From positions 1-64,000 of the forward strand of contig CAKUQQ010000002.1 of NCBI GenBank assembly GCA_934675575.1: a stretch of 64,000 bases of DNA, written 5' to 3'. Below the pieces are notes generated by a model, which had not been told where the DNA came from, made no database searches, and was given only the letters and a program-made list of their open reading frames with translations. Made by a program: the position numbers and the translations under genes. The DNA is from an uncultured Muribaculaceae bacterium (GTDB lineage: Bacteria; Bacteroidota; Bacteroidia; Bacteroidales; Muribaculaceae). Each line of letters starts with the position of its first letter. The stretch's first letter is position 1. Below, in pieces: positions 9,618-19,020 of this stretch.

Positions 9618-10862
9618 TTATTTCCCAGCCGACTTGCCAAATATGTTGGCATACACAAAATCGGTGGCACCAAGGTGCGACTGAATGTATTTGTCAGCAA
9701 TCGTGCCGCTTTTTTCAAGAAATGCCTTGTTCGACAGCATTTTGTCCATCACCTTGGCAAATGCCTCATCGCCGTCTATCGCAAAACCGCCGCCACAGGC
9801 TATCAGGTCGGTTGCCTCACGGAATTTCTTGTGGTTAGGGCCAAACACCACCGGCATGCCATACACGGCAGCCTCGTTCACATTGTGGATTCCTGCGCCA
9901 AAGCCGCCACCCACGTATGCCACTTGACCATAGCGGTAGAGCGACGACAATATGCCAAAGCAGTCAACCACCAGAGCGTCACACTGCTCCATTTCATCGG
10001 CCGAGGCGCACGAGTAGAGCGACACCGGCCGCTTAAACTTGGCAAGTAGCGCGTCAAGACGCTCTTTGTCAAATTCATGTGGGGCTAAAATCAGTTTCAT
10101 GCCCAGGTGGCTGTTGAAATAAGGCACTATTATGTCCTCATCGGGCTGCCATGAGCTTCCTGCCACAAGTGTGAATTTTGAGTTCGACACAAAACGCTCC
10201 ACCACCGGGAAGTCTTTGGCAGCGTTTCGCACATCGGCCACACGGTCAAAGCGCGTGTCGCCAGCCACCTCCACATTGTTGAAGCCTATTTTGTTGAGCA
10301 GCGTGCGCGAAGCCGCATTTTGCACAAACATGGTTGTGAAGCACGACAGCACTTCGCGGAACATGCCGCCCCACGGCTTGAAGAACACCTGCCCAGGGCG
10401 GAAAATTGCCGACACCAGATAGGTGGGTATGCCACGGCGTTTCAGTGCTTTCAGATAATTGCCCCAGAATTCATATTTTATGAATATCGCCATCTGGGGA
10501 TTTACCAGATTTATGAACTTGTCAACATTCTCAGGCAAATCAAACGGCAGATACACCACGGCATCTACCATATTGTACCCCTTGCGCACCTCATAGCCCG
10601 ACGGTGAGAAAAACGAGAGCACTATGTGCGCGTCAGGTTGCTTGGCCTTTATCATTTCTATCAACGGGCGTCCTTGCTCAAACTCACCAAGCGATGCCGC
10701 GTGAATCCAGATGTAGCGTGTGCCTGGCGTGAGCCGCTCTTTCAAGTAGTCGAAAGTGCGCGCTTGCCCGTCAAGCATTTGCTTGGCCTTGTGGTTTTTC
10801 AGCGAGGCTACACGAGCCCCAAGTTTATATAACGAAATGCCTGTGTTGTATAAAAAGTCCAT
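9618..10862 (-). CDS. waaA: 3-deoxy-D-manno-octulosonic acid (Kdo) transferase
   Basis: A 414-residue GT-B glycosyltransferase that adds Kdo to lipid A precursor at the inner membrane. The amino-terminal domain has the hallmark HAASLGEFEQGRP, with the catalytic Glu, and KYEFWGNYL. The carboxy-terminal domain has VGGGFGAGIHNVNEAAVYG and the GPNHKKFREA motif expected of WaaA. A short hydrophobic start (MDFLYNTGISLYKLG) fits the membrane-proximal segment. It lies 24 bases downstream of an outer-membrane protein gene and may be co-transcribed with it and with gltX. Confidence 0.95.
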   Translation of the reverse strand: MDFLYNTGISLYKLGARVASLKNHKAKQMLDGQARTFDYLKERLTPGTRYIWIHAASLGEFEQGRPLIEMIKAKQPDAHIVLSFFSPSGYEVRKGYNMVDAVVYLPFDLPENVDKFINLVNPQMAIFIKYEFWGNYLKALKRRGIPTYLVSAIFRPGQVFFKPWGGMFREVLSCFTTMFVQNAASRTLLNKIGFNNVEVAGDTRFDRVADVRNAAKDFPVVERFVSNSKFTLVAGSSWQPDEDIIVPYFNSHLGMKLILAPHEFDKERLDALLAKFKRPVSLYSCASADEMEQCDALVVDCFGILSSLYRYGQVAYVGGGFGAGIHNVNEAAVYGMPVVFGPNHKKFREATDLIACGGGFAIDGDEAFAKVMDKMLSNKAFLEKSGTIADKYIQSHLGATDFVYANIFGKSAGK

Positions 10863-10886
10863 TCTATGTTAGATAATTGCAATTTT

Positions 10887-11981
10887 TCAGTAGTTGTTTC
10901 GGAGCAGTGACTTGCCTTTGCCTCGGCTTGCGCTGTCGATATAAAAACGACATGCCACCTGCTGCCAGAAGCCGGTCACCTTGTCGGTGGCATGAAACGA
11001 CACCGATGCCTCAAGGTCAACAAATGCCGTCTGCACTATGTGCGCCTTCAGGTCGGTGCGGCTATATATTTTGTCACGATAATAGGTGTCGCCCATGTTG
11101 AGCTGGCTGCCAAAACGCGGATAAAGCGGAAACAGGTCCTTACCGGCATAGAAACTCTCTTCTGCCTCCAGAAATTTCCACCTAACATTGGCGTTGGCAG
11201 TGAACCCTGCCACGTTGTTCCATTTTGAGTCAATGCGGGCACGCTCCAAGTTGACTATCGCTCCGGCTTTCACCCCAAAGTTCACATTACCGCCAGATTT
11301 GCTGTCATAGCCAACCATGGGGTTAATTGTCATGTCGTCGTTCACGCCCTCACTTTCGGGAGCGTTCTTGCGTTTTGCCAAGTGGTTATATTGTAGCAGT
11401 CCGCCAATCCACCAGCAGTCTTGCCACACATATCTGCGGCCGTCAAGCACCACATTGAATGCCTCGCGCTTGTTTTCGCTTTGCAGTTGTCGCCAGTCGA
11501 TGAAAAACTCGGCATAGCTTCGCGCCCCATGCTCATATTGCACGAGCAGTCCTTTGATGCTTGGGTTGTGATATGCCATCGAGTCGCTCCACACATAGCG
11601 TGGCAACCGCTCTTTCAGCTTTGTGCGCGGCAGCATGCCAAACACCACGTTCCACTTGCCGCGTGCCGTGTATTGGTAGTAAAGCGTGGGCAGCACCTTG
11701 TAGCCGCTCAAATTATCGGTCAGCGGCTGAAACCATGTGACTCCACCCATCAGTTTGTGCCTTGCCTCGCCATCGTGCGACAGCAGGCTCACACCCACCT
11801 CCGGACTAAGGCGTGTGAACAGATAAGTGCCGTCGGGGCGCATCTCGTCGCCACCCTCGCGGTTGTTGAACACCGTGTTGAAGTCAACACTCCATTCCAA
11901 CTCCTGCGCATGGGCACACAAGCACGCCGCAACCGCGGCAATCACCAGCACTGCAAACTTCATTTTGGGCATGGGCACCAT
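10887..11981 (-). CDS. Predicted outer-membrane beta-barrel protein
   Basis: A 364-residue protein with a signal peptide (core KFAVLVIAAVAACLCAHA, then QE). The mature part is rich in alternating aromatic strands (for example LPTLYYQYTARGKWNVVFGML and VNFGVKAGAIVNLER) and ends with repeated amphipathic strands and a terminal aromatic residue, which suggests a barrel. No named family was recognised. The ATG at 11981 lies 8 bases after the gltX stop; another ATG at 11963 is also possible. Position between gltX and waaA suggests co-transcription and a possible role in envelope assembly, which is inference. Confidence 0.65.
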   Translation of the reverse strand: MVPMPKMKFAVLVIAAVAACLCAHAQELEWSVDFNTVFNNREGGDEMRPDGTYLFTRLSPEVGVSLLSHDGEARHKLMGGVTWFQPLTDNLSGYKVLPTLYYQYTARGKWNVVFGMLPRTKLKERLPRYVWSDSMAYHNPSIKGLLVQYEHGARSYAEFFIDWRQLQSENKREAFNVVLDGRRYVWQDCWWIGGLLQYNHLAKRKNAPESEGVNDDMTINPMVGYDSKSGGNVNFGVKAGAIVNLERARIDSKWNNVAGFTANANVRWKFLEAEESFYAGKDLFPLYPRFGSQLNMGDTYYRDKIYSRTDLKAHIVQTAFVDLEASVSFHATDKVTGFWQQVACRFYIDSASRGKGKSLLRNNY

Positions 11982-11989
11982 TTGTTTTG

Positions 11990-13519
11990 TCAAGCAACAG
12001 GTTTTATCTCGGCTATGCCGCGCTTTATTCTGGCGATAGTCTCTTCCTTGCCAAGCAGCTCTGTTATGTCAAACATGTGCGGGCCCTTGCACTCACCCAC
12101 CACAGTGAGTCTGAATGCGTTCATCACATTGCCCATGTGAAATCCGTTTTTGGTTATCCACCCAAGCACTATGTCCTCGGTGTTTTTCGACGAGAAGTCG
12201 TCTATGCCGCGCAAAATCTCTATCAGCTCTGCCATGCGTTGCGGAGTGTCATCTTTCCAGCGTTTCTTTATGTCCTTCGGATTATATTCCGTTGGTGCTT
12301 CAAAGAAGAAGTGGGCATTGTCCCACAGGTCTTTCACAAAGTTCACTCGGTTTTTCACCATACCCACGGCTTTCTCTATATAGTCAGCGGCAAAGTTGTC
12401 GGGATTCACGTGCTTTGCAAGCACCGGACGGAAATCACGTGCCAGTGTAGCGTCGTCAAGGTTTATCAGATACTCGTGGTTGAACCACTTGCCCTTCTCG
12501 TAGTCAAACTTGGCTCCACTCTTTGAGCAGTGGTCAAACGAGAAGTCGCGCACGAGCTCGTCCATCGACATGATTTCGCGGTCATCTCCAGGATTCCAGC
12601 CAAGCAGCGCGAGGAAGTTTATCACAGCCTCTGGCAGATAGCCGGCCTCACGATAGCCCGACGACACTTCACCGCTCTTGGGGTCGTGCCACTCAAGTGG
12701 AAACACCGGAAAACCGAGGCGGTCGCCATCGCGCTTGCTGAGCTTGCCCTTGCCATCGGGCTTCAGCAGCAATGGCAGGTGCACAAATTGTGGCATGGTG
12801 TCGACCCAGCCAAATGCCTCGTAGAGCAGCACATGCAGTGGAGCTGACGGCAACCACTCCTCACCGCGTATCACATGGCTCACCTCCATCAGGTGGTCGT
12901 CAACGATGTTGGCCAAGTGATAAGTGGGCAGGTCGTCGGCATGCTTATAGAGCACCTTGTCATCAAGTATCGACGAGTTGATTGTCACGTCGCCGCGTAT
13001 CAAGTCATGCACGGTGATGTTGCGGTTAGGCTCCACCTTGAAGCGCACCACGAAGTTTTCTCCGGCATCTATCAGTGCCTTCACCTGTGCCTCGTCGAGC
13101 GACAGTGAGTTGCGCATCTCCATGCGCGTAGAGGCGTCATATTGAAAATTCTTCACCTCGGCACGCTTTGCGTCAAGTTCCTCTGGCGTGTCAAAGGCTA
13201 TGTATGCCTTGCCGGCATCGAGCAGTTGCTTCACATATTTGCGATATATGTCGCGACGCTCGCTTTGCTTATAAGGCCCATAGTTTCCGCCTTCTCTCAC
13301 GCCCTCGTCAATGCCTATTCCGAGCCATGCCAGAGCCTCGTTGATGTAGTCCTCTGCTCCGGGCACAAAGCGGTGCGAGTCGGTGTCCTCTATTCTCAAA
13401 ATCATTGTTCCGCCATTCTGACGGGCAAACAGATAGTTATATAATGCTGTGCGCACTCCGCCTATGTGGAGCGGCCCTGTTGGCGACGGGGCAAAACGCA
13501 CTCTAACCTTTCTTTCCAT
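11990..13519 (-). CDS. gltX: Glutamate--tRNA ligase
   Basis: A 509-residue class I aminoacyl-tRNA synthetase. It starts [21 protein letters not shown], containing the HIGH-type motif; the KMSKS-type motif appears as [11 protein letters not shown]. The carboxy-terminal helical anticodon-binding domain is present. The ATG at 13519 was chosen because the family starts immediately before [20 protein letters not shown] box at 13549-13556 on this strand is a plausible -7 element. It is the first gene of a likely gltX-barrel-waaA transcript. Confidence 0.97.
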   Translation of the reverse strand: MERKVRVRFAPSPTGPLHIGGVRTALYNYLFARQNGGTMILRIEDTDSHRFVPGAEDYINEALAWLGIGIDEGVREGGNYGPYKQSERRDIYRKYVKQLLDAGKAYIAFDTPEELDAKRAEVKNFQYDASTRMEMRNSLSLDEAQVKALIDAGENFVVRFKVEPNRNITVHDLIRGDVTINSSILDDKVLYKHADDLPTYHLANIVDDHLMEVSHVIRGEEWLPSAPLHVLLYEAFGWVDTMPQFVHLPLLLKPDGKGKLSKRDGDRLGFPVFPLEWHDPKSGEVSSGYREAGYLPEAVINFLALLGWNPGDDREIMSMDELVRDFSFDHCSKSGAKFDYEKGKWFNHEYLINLDDATLARDFRPVLAKHVNPDNFAADYIEKAVGMVKNRVNFVKDLWDNAHFFFEAPTEYNPKDIKKRWKDDTPQRMAELIEILRGIDDFSSKNTEDIVLGWITKNGFHMGNVMNAFRLTVVGECKGPHMFDITELLGKEETIARIKRGIAEIKPVA

Positions 13520-13683
13520 TGTTTTCAAAAAAAATTGCAATTAACGTGCAAAGTTACATATTTTCACACAAATTGCATTAATAATCACCCAAATCGCCAC
13601 CACAAAGCCCCAGTTTGTGCAAAAAAAATGCACCACCCCATGCGGAGCGATGCACATTTTTTCTTTTTTCCCCGACCGTGGGC

Positions 13684-14103
13684 TTATTTGCGCTTCAAGC
13701 GCATCACCACCTTGCCGTTAGAGTCAGTCACCGTGGCCTCATTGCCTTTCACGCTCACCGTGGCCGTTGAGTTCAGAGCCTCGTTCACGGCACGCTCTAT
13801 CTCCATGTGCTCGCCGAGCATCATGGTCATGCCCATATTTTTAAGTTGCAGCTTGTTGCCACTGAGTGTGTAATCGCCAAAGAAGTTGTTCACACTTGCA
13901 TTACCGTGTATCTTGCCGCCTTTTTCAAACGTGATTTCGGCAGGGTTCATGCCGTTGGCTGTGCTTGTGCCACAAGCCTCAGTTATCGCCCATTTGCCCT
14001 CAACCGAGCCTCCGGCTGCTGCATTCTTACTTGCTGAGCAACTGCCCAGCATGATAGTTGTCACGGCCATCACGGCCATAATAGTTGTCTTAAAGAATCC
14101 CAT
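13684..14103 (-). CDS. META-domain (HslJ-like) lipoprotein
   Basis: A 139-residue lipoprotein with a signal ending at the lipobox LGSC, followed by an Ala/Ser linker and one META domain: GKWAITEACG at its start, the central ITFEKGGKIHGNASVNNFFGDY, and a closing VMRLKRK. META domains occur in HslJ-type heat-shock and stress lipoproteins; the function is poorly defined. The ATG at 14103 was chosen because the signal peptide begins there, with an AAAGGA stretch just upstream. It lies 81 bases downstream of surE on the same strand. Confidence 0.8.
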   Translation of the reverse strand: MGFFKTTIMAVMAVTTIMLGSCSASKNAAAGGSVEGKWAITEACGTSTANGMNPAEITFEKGGKIHGNASVNNFFGDYTLSGNKLQLKNMGMTMMLGEHMEIERAVNEALNSTATVSVKGNEATVTDSNGKVVMRLKRK

Positions 14104-14184
14104 GTTTTTTCCTTTATGATTTATTTGTGTAAAAATCTTTATTATCGTCTTTCCATCTCCGTTTTTGTCCACACACGAGCGGCT

Positions 14185-14973
14185 TCATTTCAGCAGGTCG
14201 CATATTGCCGGCATTGCCTCAAAGTCGGTCATGTCGGCACGGCATGGCGTTGCGCTCACCCAACCGCGATTGAGCCAATACAGGTCTGTGCTGTCGTCGT
14301 CGGGATTTTCGGGCACAAACTCCCCCGCCAGCCAGTAATAGTCACGCCCAAACGGAGTGGTGCGCTTGTCAAACACGTGATGAAACCGGCCACGCGCACC
14401 GCTTGCCACCTTCACACCATTGAATCTCTCACCGGCAGCCACGCGCGGCATGTTGATGTTGAGCACCACCTTGTCGGGCAAGCCATGTTCAAGTACCCTG
14501 GCCACCACATCTCTCACCACTGGCACACACGGCGTGAAATCGGCATCACGTCCATAGTCGCCATAAGAGAATGCCACACTCGGAATTCCTGCAAACAGTC
14601 CCTCGAAGGCAAAACCGAGCGTGCCGCTATACAAGGCATTTATGTTGCAGTTCAAGCCATGATTGATTCCCGACAGCAGCAGTTGCGGCCGTCTATCGGC
14701 AAGCAGGTGGTCTATAGCTATCTTTGCGCAGTCGGCCGGTGTGCCTTCCACACCATACACCTCCATGCCCTCATCTGCCTGCAGTTTGTTGACAAAAAGC
14801 GGCGTGAGCAATGTCACCGCCGACGACTTGCCACTCTGGTGCTGCATAGGGGCCACCACAACCACATCGCCAAACTCCGAGGCCAGCTCTGCCAAGGCCT
14901 TTATCCCCTTGGCCCACACGCCATCGTCGTTGCCTATCAATATCAACGGACGTTTTTCACCTTTGTTCTGCAT
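14185..14973 (-). CDS. surE: 5'/3'-nucleotidase SurE
   Basis: A 262-residue metal-dependent nucleoside monophosphate phosphatase. It shows the conserved opening ILIGNDDG (metal-binding Asp pair), QSGKSSAVT, the VEGTPADCAK segment and LSGINHGLN (metal-binding Asn). Length fits the family. The ATG at 14973 is used instead of a TTG two codons upstream. A weak promoter match lies at 15005-15037. Confidence 0.95.
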   Translation of the reverse strand: MQNKGEKRPLILIGNDDGVWAKGIKALAELASEFGDVVVVAPMQHQSGKSSAVTLLTPLFVNKLQADEGMEVYGVEGTPADCAKIAIDHLLADRRPQLLLSGINHGLNCNINALYSGTLGFAFEGLFAGIPSVAFSYGDYGRDADFTPCVPVVRDVVARVLEHGLPDKVVLNINMPRVAAGERFNGVKVASGARGRFHHVFDKRTTPFGRDYYWLAGEFVPENPDDDSTDLYWLNRGWVSATPCRADMTDFEAMPAICDLLK

Positions 14974-15004
14974 CTGCAAATTATTATTTTCTTGTTTCTG
15001 CCTG

Positions 15005-15037
15005 CAAATTTACAAATTTATCTCTGCCTCACCACAA
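15005..15037 (-). promoter_or_regulatory. Possible promoter for surE
   Basis: On the minus strand, TTG at 15037-15035 and TAAATTTG at 15012-15005 are separated by 22 bases, slightly wide of the usual 19-21. A second overlapping TAAATTTG lies at 15020-15013. Confidence 0.4.
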
Positions 15038-15132
15038 TTACCGCCTTGTCATTAGGATAACTTTGGAGGATTTTGTAACTTTGTCAATATAATTAAAGCA
15101 TTAATTGATAATTCTCTAAAACACTTTTTAGC

Positions 15133-15945
15133 ATGAGACTGATTATCGAACCTGATTACGAAAAAGTATCAGAATGGGCAGCCAACTACGTTGCCTCACG
15201 CATCAATGCAGCCCAACCAACCGCCCAAAAACCTTTCGTGCTGGGCTGCCCCACTGGAAGCTCTCCACTTGGCATGTATAAAAAACTCATCGAGCTCAAC
15301 AAGGCCGGCAAAGTGTCGTTTGAAAACGTTGTGACATTCAACATGGACGAATACTGCAACCTGCCCGAAAGCCACCCCGAAAGTTACCACAGCTTCATGT
15401 GGAACAACTTCTTTAGCCACATCAACATCAAGAAAGAGAACGTAAACATTCTCAACGGCAACGCTGCCGACCTTGAGAAAGAGTGTGCCGACTATGAGGC
15501 TCGCATCGCCAAAGCGGGCGGTATCGACCTGTTCATGGGCGGAGTTGGTCCCGACGGACACATCGCATTCAATGAGCCTGGAAGTTCACTCACTTCGCTC
15601 ACACGTCAAAAGACACTCACCCAAGACACCATCATAGCCAACAGCCGCTTCTTCGACAACGACGTCAACAAAGTGCCTAAGACAGCTCTCACCGTGGGCG
15701 TTGGCACAGTCATGGCAGCCAAGAGCGTGATGATTATCGTCAACGGCTACAAGAAAGCTCGCGCACTGCAAGCAGCAGTTGAAGGCGGAGTTTCACAAAT
15801 GTGTACACTCAGCGCGCTGCAAATGCACCGCAAAGCCGTCCTCATTTGCGACGAAGACGCCACTATGGAGCTCAAAGTTAGCACCTACCGCTACTTCAAG
15901 GACATAGAGAGCAAAAACCTCGACCCTGCAACTCTCTTGAAATAA
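15133..15945 (+). CDS. nagB: Glucosamine-6-phosphate deaminase
   Basis: A 270-residue enzyme that converts glucosamine 6-phosphate to fructose 6-phosphate and ammonia. It has the intact phosphate loop (CPTGSSPLG), FNMDEY with the general-base Asp, and [16 protein letters not shown] with the catalytic Asp, His and Glu. It aligns with E. coli NagB along its whole length, including the [14 protein letters not shown] segment and the allosteric-site region. It contrasts with the degenerate NagB domain at 7407-9392. A TAACTTTG box at 15076-15083 is the probable -7 element; no good -33 TTG is spaced correctly. A strong terminator follows at 16034. Confidence 0.97.
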   Translation: MRLIIEPDYEKVSEWAANYVASRINAAQPTAQKPFVLGCPTGSSPLGMYKKLIELNKAGKVSFENVVTFNMDEYCNLPESHPESYHSFMWNNFFSHINIKKENVNILNGNAADLEKECADYEARIAKAGGIDLFMGGVGPDGHIAFNEPGSSLTSLTRQKTLTQDTIIANSRFFDNDVNKVPKTALTVGVGTVMAAKSVMIIVNGYKKARALQAAVEGGVSQMCTLSALQMHRKAVLICDEDATMELKVSTYRYFKDIESKNLDPATLLK

Positions 15946-16033
15946 TAACGAAATCTCAGCAGCCACAAGGTGCGTTCCTTTGTGCCACACGGCACAGGTC
16001 GCCCACACCCACCGGCTGCAACAACCAATAGCA

Positions 16034-16075
16034 CGAGTGGAGAACCTGCAGAAAGGCTCTCCACTCGCTTTTTCA
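16034..16075 (+). terminator. Terminator after nagB
   Basis: A perfect 10-base stem CGAGTGGAGA (16034-16043) / TCTCCACTCG (16058-16067) is followed by CTTTTTC. Confidence 0.85.
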
Positions 16076-16130
16076 TTTATCACTGTCTTAAATGGTGCCA
16101 CAAACCAGCCAACTGACAACGCAGCCACCC

Positions 16131-16153
16131 CTATACGCATACCTCCGGCACGC
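16131..16153 (-). repeat. Dispersed hairpin repeat, inverted copy
   Basis: Read on the minus strand it is GCGTGCC-GGA-GGTATGC followed by GTATAG. This is the same short hairpin family as the copies at 16354, 16635, 25794 and 30212, with a different loop. Confidence 0.65.
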
Positions 16154-16184
16154 ATTGCGAAGATGACGCCACTCACTGACCGCT

Positions 16185-16208
16185 GACCGTCGCTGTCGCT
16201 CCTCAGTC
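16185..16208 (+). repeat. Left arm of a 24-base inverted repeat
   Basis: This segment is the exact reverse complement of 16583-16606. It also sits inside a local hairpin, CCGCTGAC (16180-16187) with GTCAGCGG (16206-16213). Confidence 0.8.
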
Positions 16209-16353
16209 AGCGGTTACCTGCACACGAGCCCCTCCAGGGCCACCTCCCCTCACCACGTCCCCCACTCCAGCAGCATGCCATGACACATCACCAGACTAAT
16301 CAACCTCTCGGCCGTGTGCCGATAGGCACATCACCAAACCAACCAACAAGCAA

Positions 16354-16378
16354 GCGTGCCGACAGGTACGCGTACAGC
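16354..16378 (+). repeat. Dispersed hairpin repeat copy
   Basis: GCGTGCC-GACA-GGTACGC followed by GTACAGC; the same family as the copies at 16635, 25794 and 30212. Confidence 0.7.
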
Positions 16379-16582
16379 ACAAACGAAACACAATATACCT
16401 TATCGCAACCCACACTCCTCGTCACTCTATCAATACGCATTTCCTGACACAACACCATCACCACAATGCCACCGTCACCACACACCGTACCAGTAACACA
16501 GCCGCCACACACAACGGCTCCACTCACCACACACGCACCCCGCAGCGGCTGCCCCAGAGGGGCAGGTGTATCCTTAACCCCC

Positions 16583-16606
16583 GACTGAGGAGCGACAGCG
16601 ACGGTC
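16583..16606 (+). repeat. Right arm of a 24-base inverted repeat
   Basis: Exact reverse complement of 16185-16208. Local flanks CCCCCGAC (16578-16585) and GTCGGGGG (16604-16611) form a perfect 8-base stem. Confidence 0.8.
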
Positions 16607-16634
16607 GGGGGAGCGTGCCCCACCCAATAAGCTG

Positions 16635-16658
16635 GCGTGCCAGAGGTACGCGTATAGC
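16635..16658 (+). repeat. Dispersed hairpin repeat copy
   Basis: GCGTGCC-AGA-GGTACGC followed by GTATAGC; the stem is preserved while the loop differs from the other copies. Confidence 0.7.
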
Positions 16659-16696
16659 ACAACCCCTGACGCACCACACACCTCACGTATAGGCAC

Positions 16697-16735
16697 AAAA
16701 AAAAGCTGCTCGCCTCGCACGAGGAGAACAGCTTC
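16697..16735 (-). terminator. Terminator of the small lipoprotein gene
   Basis: On the minus strand a 15-base stem with two mismatches (16734-16720 with 16717-16703) is followed by a run of eight T. It lies directly after the stop of the lipoprotein gene. Confidence 0.85.
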
Positions 16736-16761
16736 AAACTCTTTTACTGTTTATGCTTCAA

Positions 16762-16968
16762 TTATTTTGCAACAGCAGCGCTATCAGCAGCAGGAGCAGC
16801 AGCAGAATCAACTACAGCAGCAGAATCAGTAGCAGCGCTATCAGAATCAGCAACTACAGTAGAATCAACAGCAGCGCTATCAGCAGCAGCAGCGTCCTTG
16901 TTGGCGTTGTTGCAAGAGAACAATGAAACACTGAATACAACAGCAAGTAATAAAACTAACTTTTTCAT
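16762..16968 (-). CDS. Small Ala/Ser/Asp-rich lipoprotein
   Basis: A 68-residue lipoprotein. The signal ends in the lipobox LFSC and the mature part begins CNNANKD. The rest is a low-complexity run of units like ADSAAVDST and is strongly acidic, so it should be extended and disordered. The coding DNA is built from near-repeated GCAG/GATTC-type words and could change length by slippage. A promoter (17022-17050) and terminator (16697-16735) frame it as a single-gene transcript, which supports it being real. Small acidic lipoproteins like this occur in Bacteroidales, but no function was recognised. Confidence 0.75.
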   Translation of the reverse strand: MKKLVLLLAVVFSVSLFSCNNANKDAAAADSAAVDSTVVADSDSAATDSAAVVDSAAAPAADSAAVAK

Positions 16969-17021
16969 TTCTTTAAAAATTTAAATAATAAAACAATATT
17001 TTTCTTTTTCAAAAATCGATG

Positions 17022-17050
17022 CAAATTTATAACAAAAATATCACATGCAA
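17022..17050 (-). promoter_or_regulatory. Promoter of the small lipoprotein gene
   Basis: On the minus strand, TTG at 17050-17048 and TAAATTTG at 17029-17022 are separated by 18 bases, close to the Bacteroidetes consensus. Confidence 0.5.
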
Positions 17051-17247
17051 ACTTTTTTCATGTTTTTTTTTAGTCCCCAACTGAATTTTTGAGAGTTTTT
17101 TCAACATTTTTTAAAGTTTTAGCACACATAACTATTTGATTCATAATCAAATAAACCGAAATTGGTAGGTTTAATCCACAAGTGTTAATTAATGTTATTT
17201 TGATATTTATTACCTTTCAAGCACACATGATACACCTGCCGCAAGGC

Positions 17248-18906
17248 TCATCGGTAGAGGAAACGCTTGATGCTTCGTTTTGGAGTCTTTTCAAATTCAT
17301 TCTCCATCACCTCTATGCTCGACAAACGCTCATAGGGAGCCACCAGCTTGTTGAGCTCGGCACGCACCGTCTCCATCAGTTCAGGCAGTTTGTCGCGCGT
17401 GAGCCCCTGCTGGTCGAGCACATCATAGTCCGGATACACCAGACCCACCATCTTGCCGCCGCGTTGCACCACAAGGCTCTCGCCCACATAGCTCATGTTG
17501 TTGAGCTTTGCCTCAATCTCTTCCGGATATATGTTTTGACCATTTGAGCCAAGCAACATCGTCTTCAAGCGGCCACGGATAAATATCGTTCCATCGGCGC
17601 TCAGTGTGCCCATGTCACCTGTGTGGAGCCAGCCGTCATCGTGCAGCACCTTGTCGGTGGCGTCGGTGTTGTGGAAGTAGCCCTTCATCACGTTCTCACC
17701 GCGCACGCATATCTCACCCGGTATGTTCTCCGGGTCATCGCTCAATATCTTGCACTCCATCAAGCCCGGAAGCACACGGCCGGCACTGTGAAGCACAAAC
17801 TCGCGCCAAGGCGTGTGGCTCACAAGCGGAGCGCATTCAGTCATGCCATAGCCCACGGTAAATGGGAACTTAATCTTGTAGAGGAATTCCTCCACTTCGG
17901 CATTAAACGGAGCGCCGCCCACAATTATCTCCTCAAATTCGCCACCAAAGGCGTCAATGAGTTTTTTGCGTATCTGCTCATATATTTTTTTGTCGAGATA
18001 TGGTATAGCCAGTGCCCAGCGAAGCATACCCTTGCTAATCATTGGCACAATCATCTTGGTGTAGATTTTCTCAAGCACCAGCGGCACGGTTATCACAAGG
18101 TTTGGCTTCACCTCGTTCATTGCCTTCACCAAGATTTTAGGTGACGGTATCTTGCCGAGCAGTGTGATGTGCGCGCCCACCACAAGTTCGGCAAGCATGT
18201 CAAACGAGCAGCCGTAAGCATGAGCCAGCGGCAGGAATGACAAGTGACGCGAACCGCGGAATGCCAACTGCGAGTTTATACCATATATAATGTTACCGGC
18301 AAGGTTGTTGCCCGTGAGCATCACGCCCTTGCTGTAGCCGGTGGTGCCTGAGGTGTAGTTTATCACCATCAGTTCCTCGTTGCCCACCTCTGGAAATCTC
18401 ACGTCGTTCACCCCAAAGCCATTCGGATAGGCGGCGGCAAATGTGTCATCGAGCTTTTGCAACTCTGCGCCCACCGTCTCGCCCTCTTTTTCCGCAAGCA
18501 GACTCTTGCTGTCAAGCGAAATCGCAGCCTTCACATGCAGCAGTTGCTCAAAGTCAATGTTGTCAAACACCGAGTCGCTTGTCATGAGCAGCTTTGCCTC
18601 GCTGTGGTTAATTATGTGCTGCGCGTCATTGGGGTTGAAGTCCTGCAAAATCGGCACTATCACCGCACCGTATGTTATTGTGGCTATAAACATCACCACC
18701 CAAGTGGAGGTATTTTTGCCTATCAGCGCTATGTGGTCGCCCTTTTGAATTCCGATTTTACTATATAATAGGTGTACTTTTGCAATGTCTTGAGCAAAGT
18801 CGCCGTATGTGAGCGTGCAGTTAGTGCCATAGTCACTCACCGCAGCAAGCTCCCAGTTGTCGCGGAAGCTTTTCTCAAACATCTTGATTGTATTCTCCTT
18901 AACCAT
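17248..18906 (-). CDS. Long-chain fatty acid--CoA ligase (AMP-binding enzyme)
   Basis: A 552-residue ANL-superfamily enzyme that activates fatty acids through an acyl-adenylate. Visible motifs are the P-loop-like INYTSGTTGYSKGVML, GYGMTECAPL, the DGWLHTGDMG aspartate motif, the hinge RGRLKTMLLGSNGQNIYPEEIE and a terminal TPKRSIKRFLY lysine motif. It lacks a membrane segment and is probably cytoplasmic. The ATG at 18906 (MVKENTI) was chosen over a longer frame start. A TAACTTTG box at 18933-18940 on this strand is the probable -7 element. It might work with the FadL-type porin encoded at 60857 in fatty acid uptake, which is inference. Confidence 0.9.
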   Translation of the reverse strand: MVKENTIKMFEKSFRDNWELAAVSDYGTNCTLTYGDFAQDIAKVHLLYSKIGIQKGDHIALIGKNTSTWVVMFIATITYGAVIVPILQDFNPNDAQHIINHSEAKLLMTSDSVFDNIDFEQLLHVKAAISLDSKSLLAEKEGETVGAELQKLDDTFAAAYPNGFGVNDVRFPEVGNEELMVINYTSGTTGYSKGVMLTGNNLAGNIIYGINSQLAFRGSRHLSFLPLAHAYGCSFDMLAELVVGAHITLLGKIPSPKILVKAMNEVKPNLVITVPLVLEKIYTKMIVPMISKGMLRWALAIPYLDKKIYEQIRKKLIDAFGGEFEEIIVGGAPFNAEVEEFLYKIKFPFTVGYGMTECAPLVSHTPWREFVLHSAGRVLPGLMECKILSDDPENIPGEICVRGENVMKGYFHNTDATDKVLHDDGWLHTGDMGTLSADGTIFIRGRLKTMLLGSNGQNIYPEEIEAKLNNMSYVGESLVVQRGGKMVGLVYPDYDVLDQQGLTRDKLPELMETVRAELNKLVAPYERLSSIEVMENEFEKTPKRSIKRFLYR

Positions 18907-19020
18907 TTCTCTTTTTTGATATTTGCGTCGTGCAAAGTTACCTATTTTCTTCAACTTATCGCACAAAATCAGCATTTTTGTGTAATTTCGTCACGTTTCC
19001 GTCAACGCGCCCACAAACGC

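Larger units (their letters stand above)
15946..16761. other. Gene-free region rich in short hairpin repeats
   Basis: About 800 bases without a convincing gene. After the nagB terminator it contains several copies of a GCGTGCC-loop-GGTACGC hairpin (16131-16153 inverted, 16315-16330 degenerate, 16354-16378, 16635-16658). It also holds a 24-base inverted repeat (16185-16208 and 16583-16606) and a hairpin CTGCCCC-AGA-GGGGCAG at 16549-16565. Base composition is C-rich on the plus strand and unlike the flanking genes. Confidence 0.7.

Noticed and set aside
16300..16737. 145-codon minus-strand open frame
   Set aside because: It runs through several hairpin repeats and into the lipoprotein terminator, and its composition is not protein-like.
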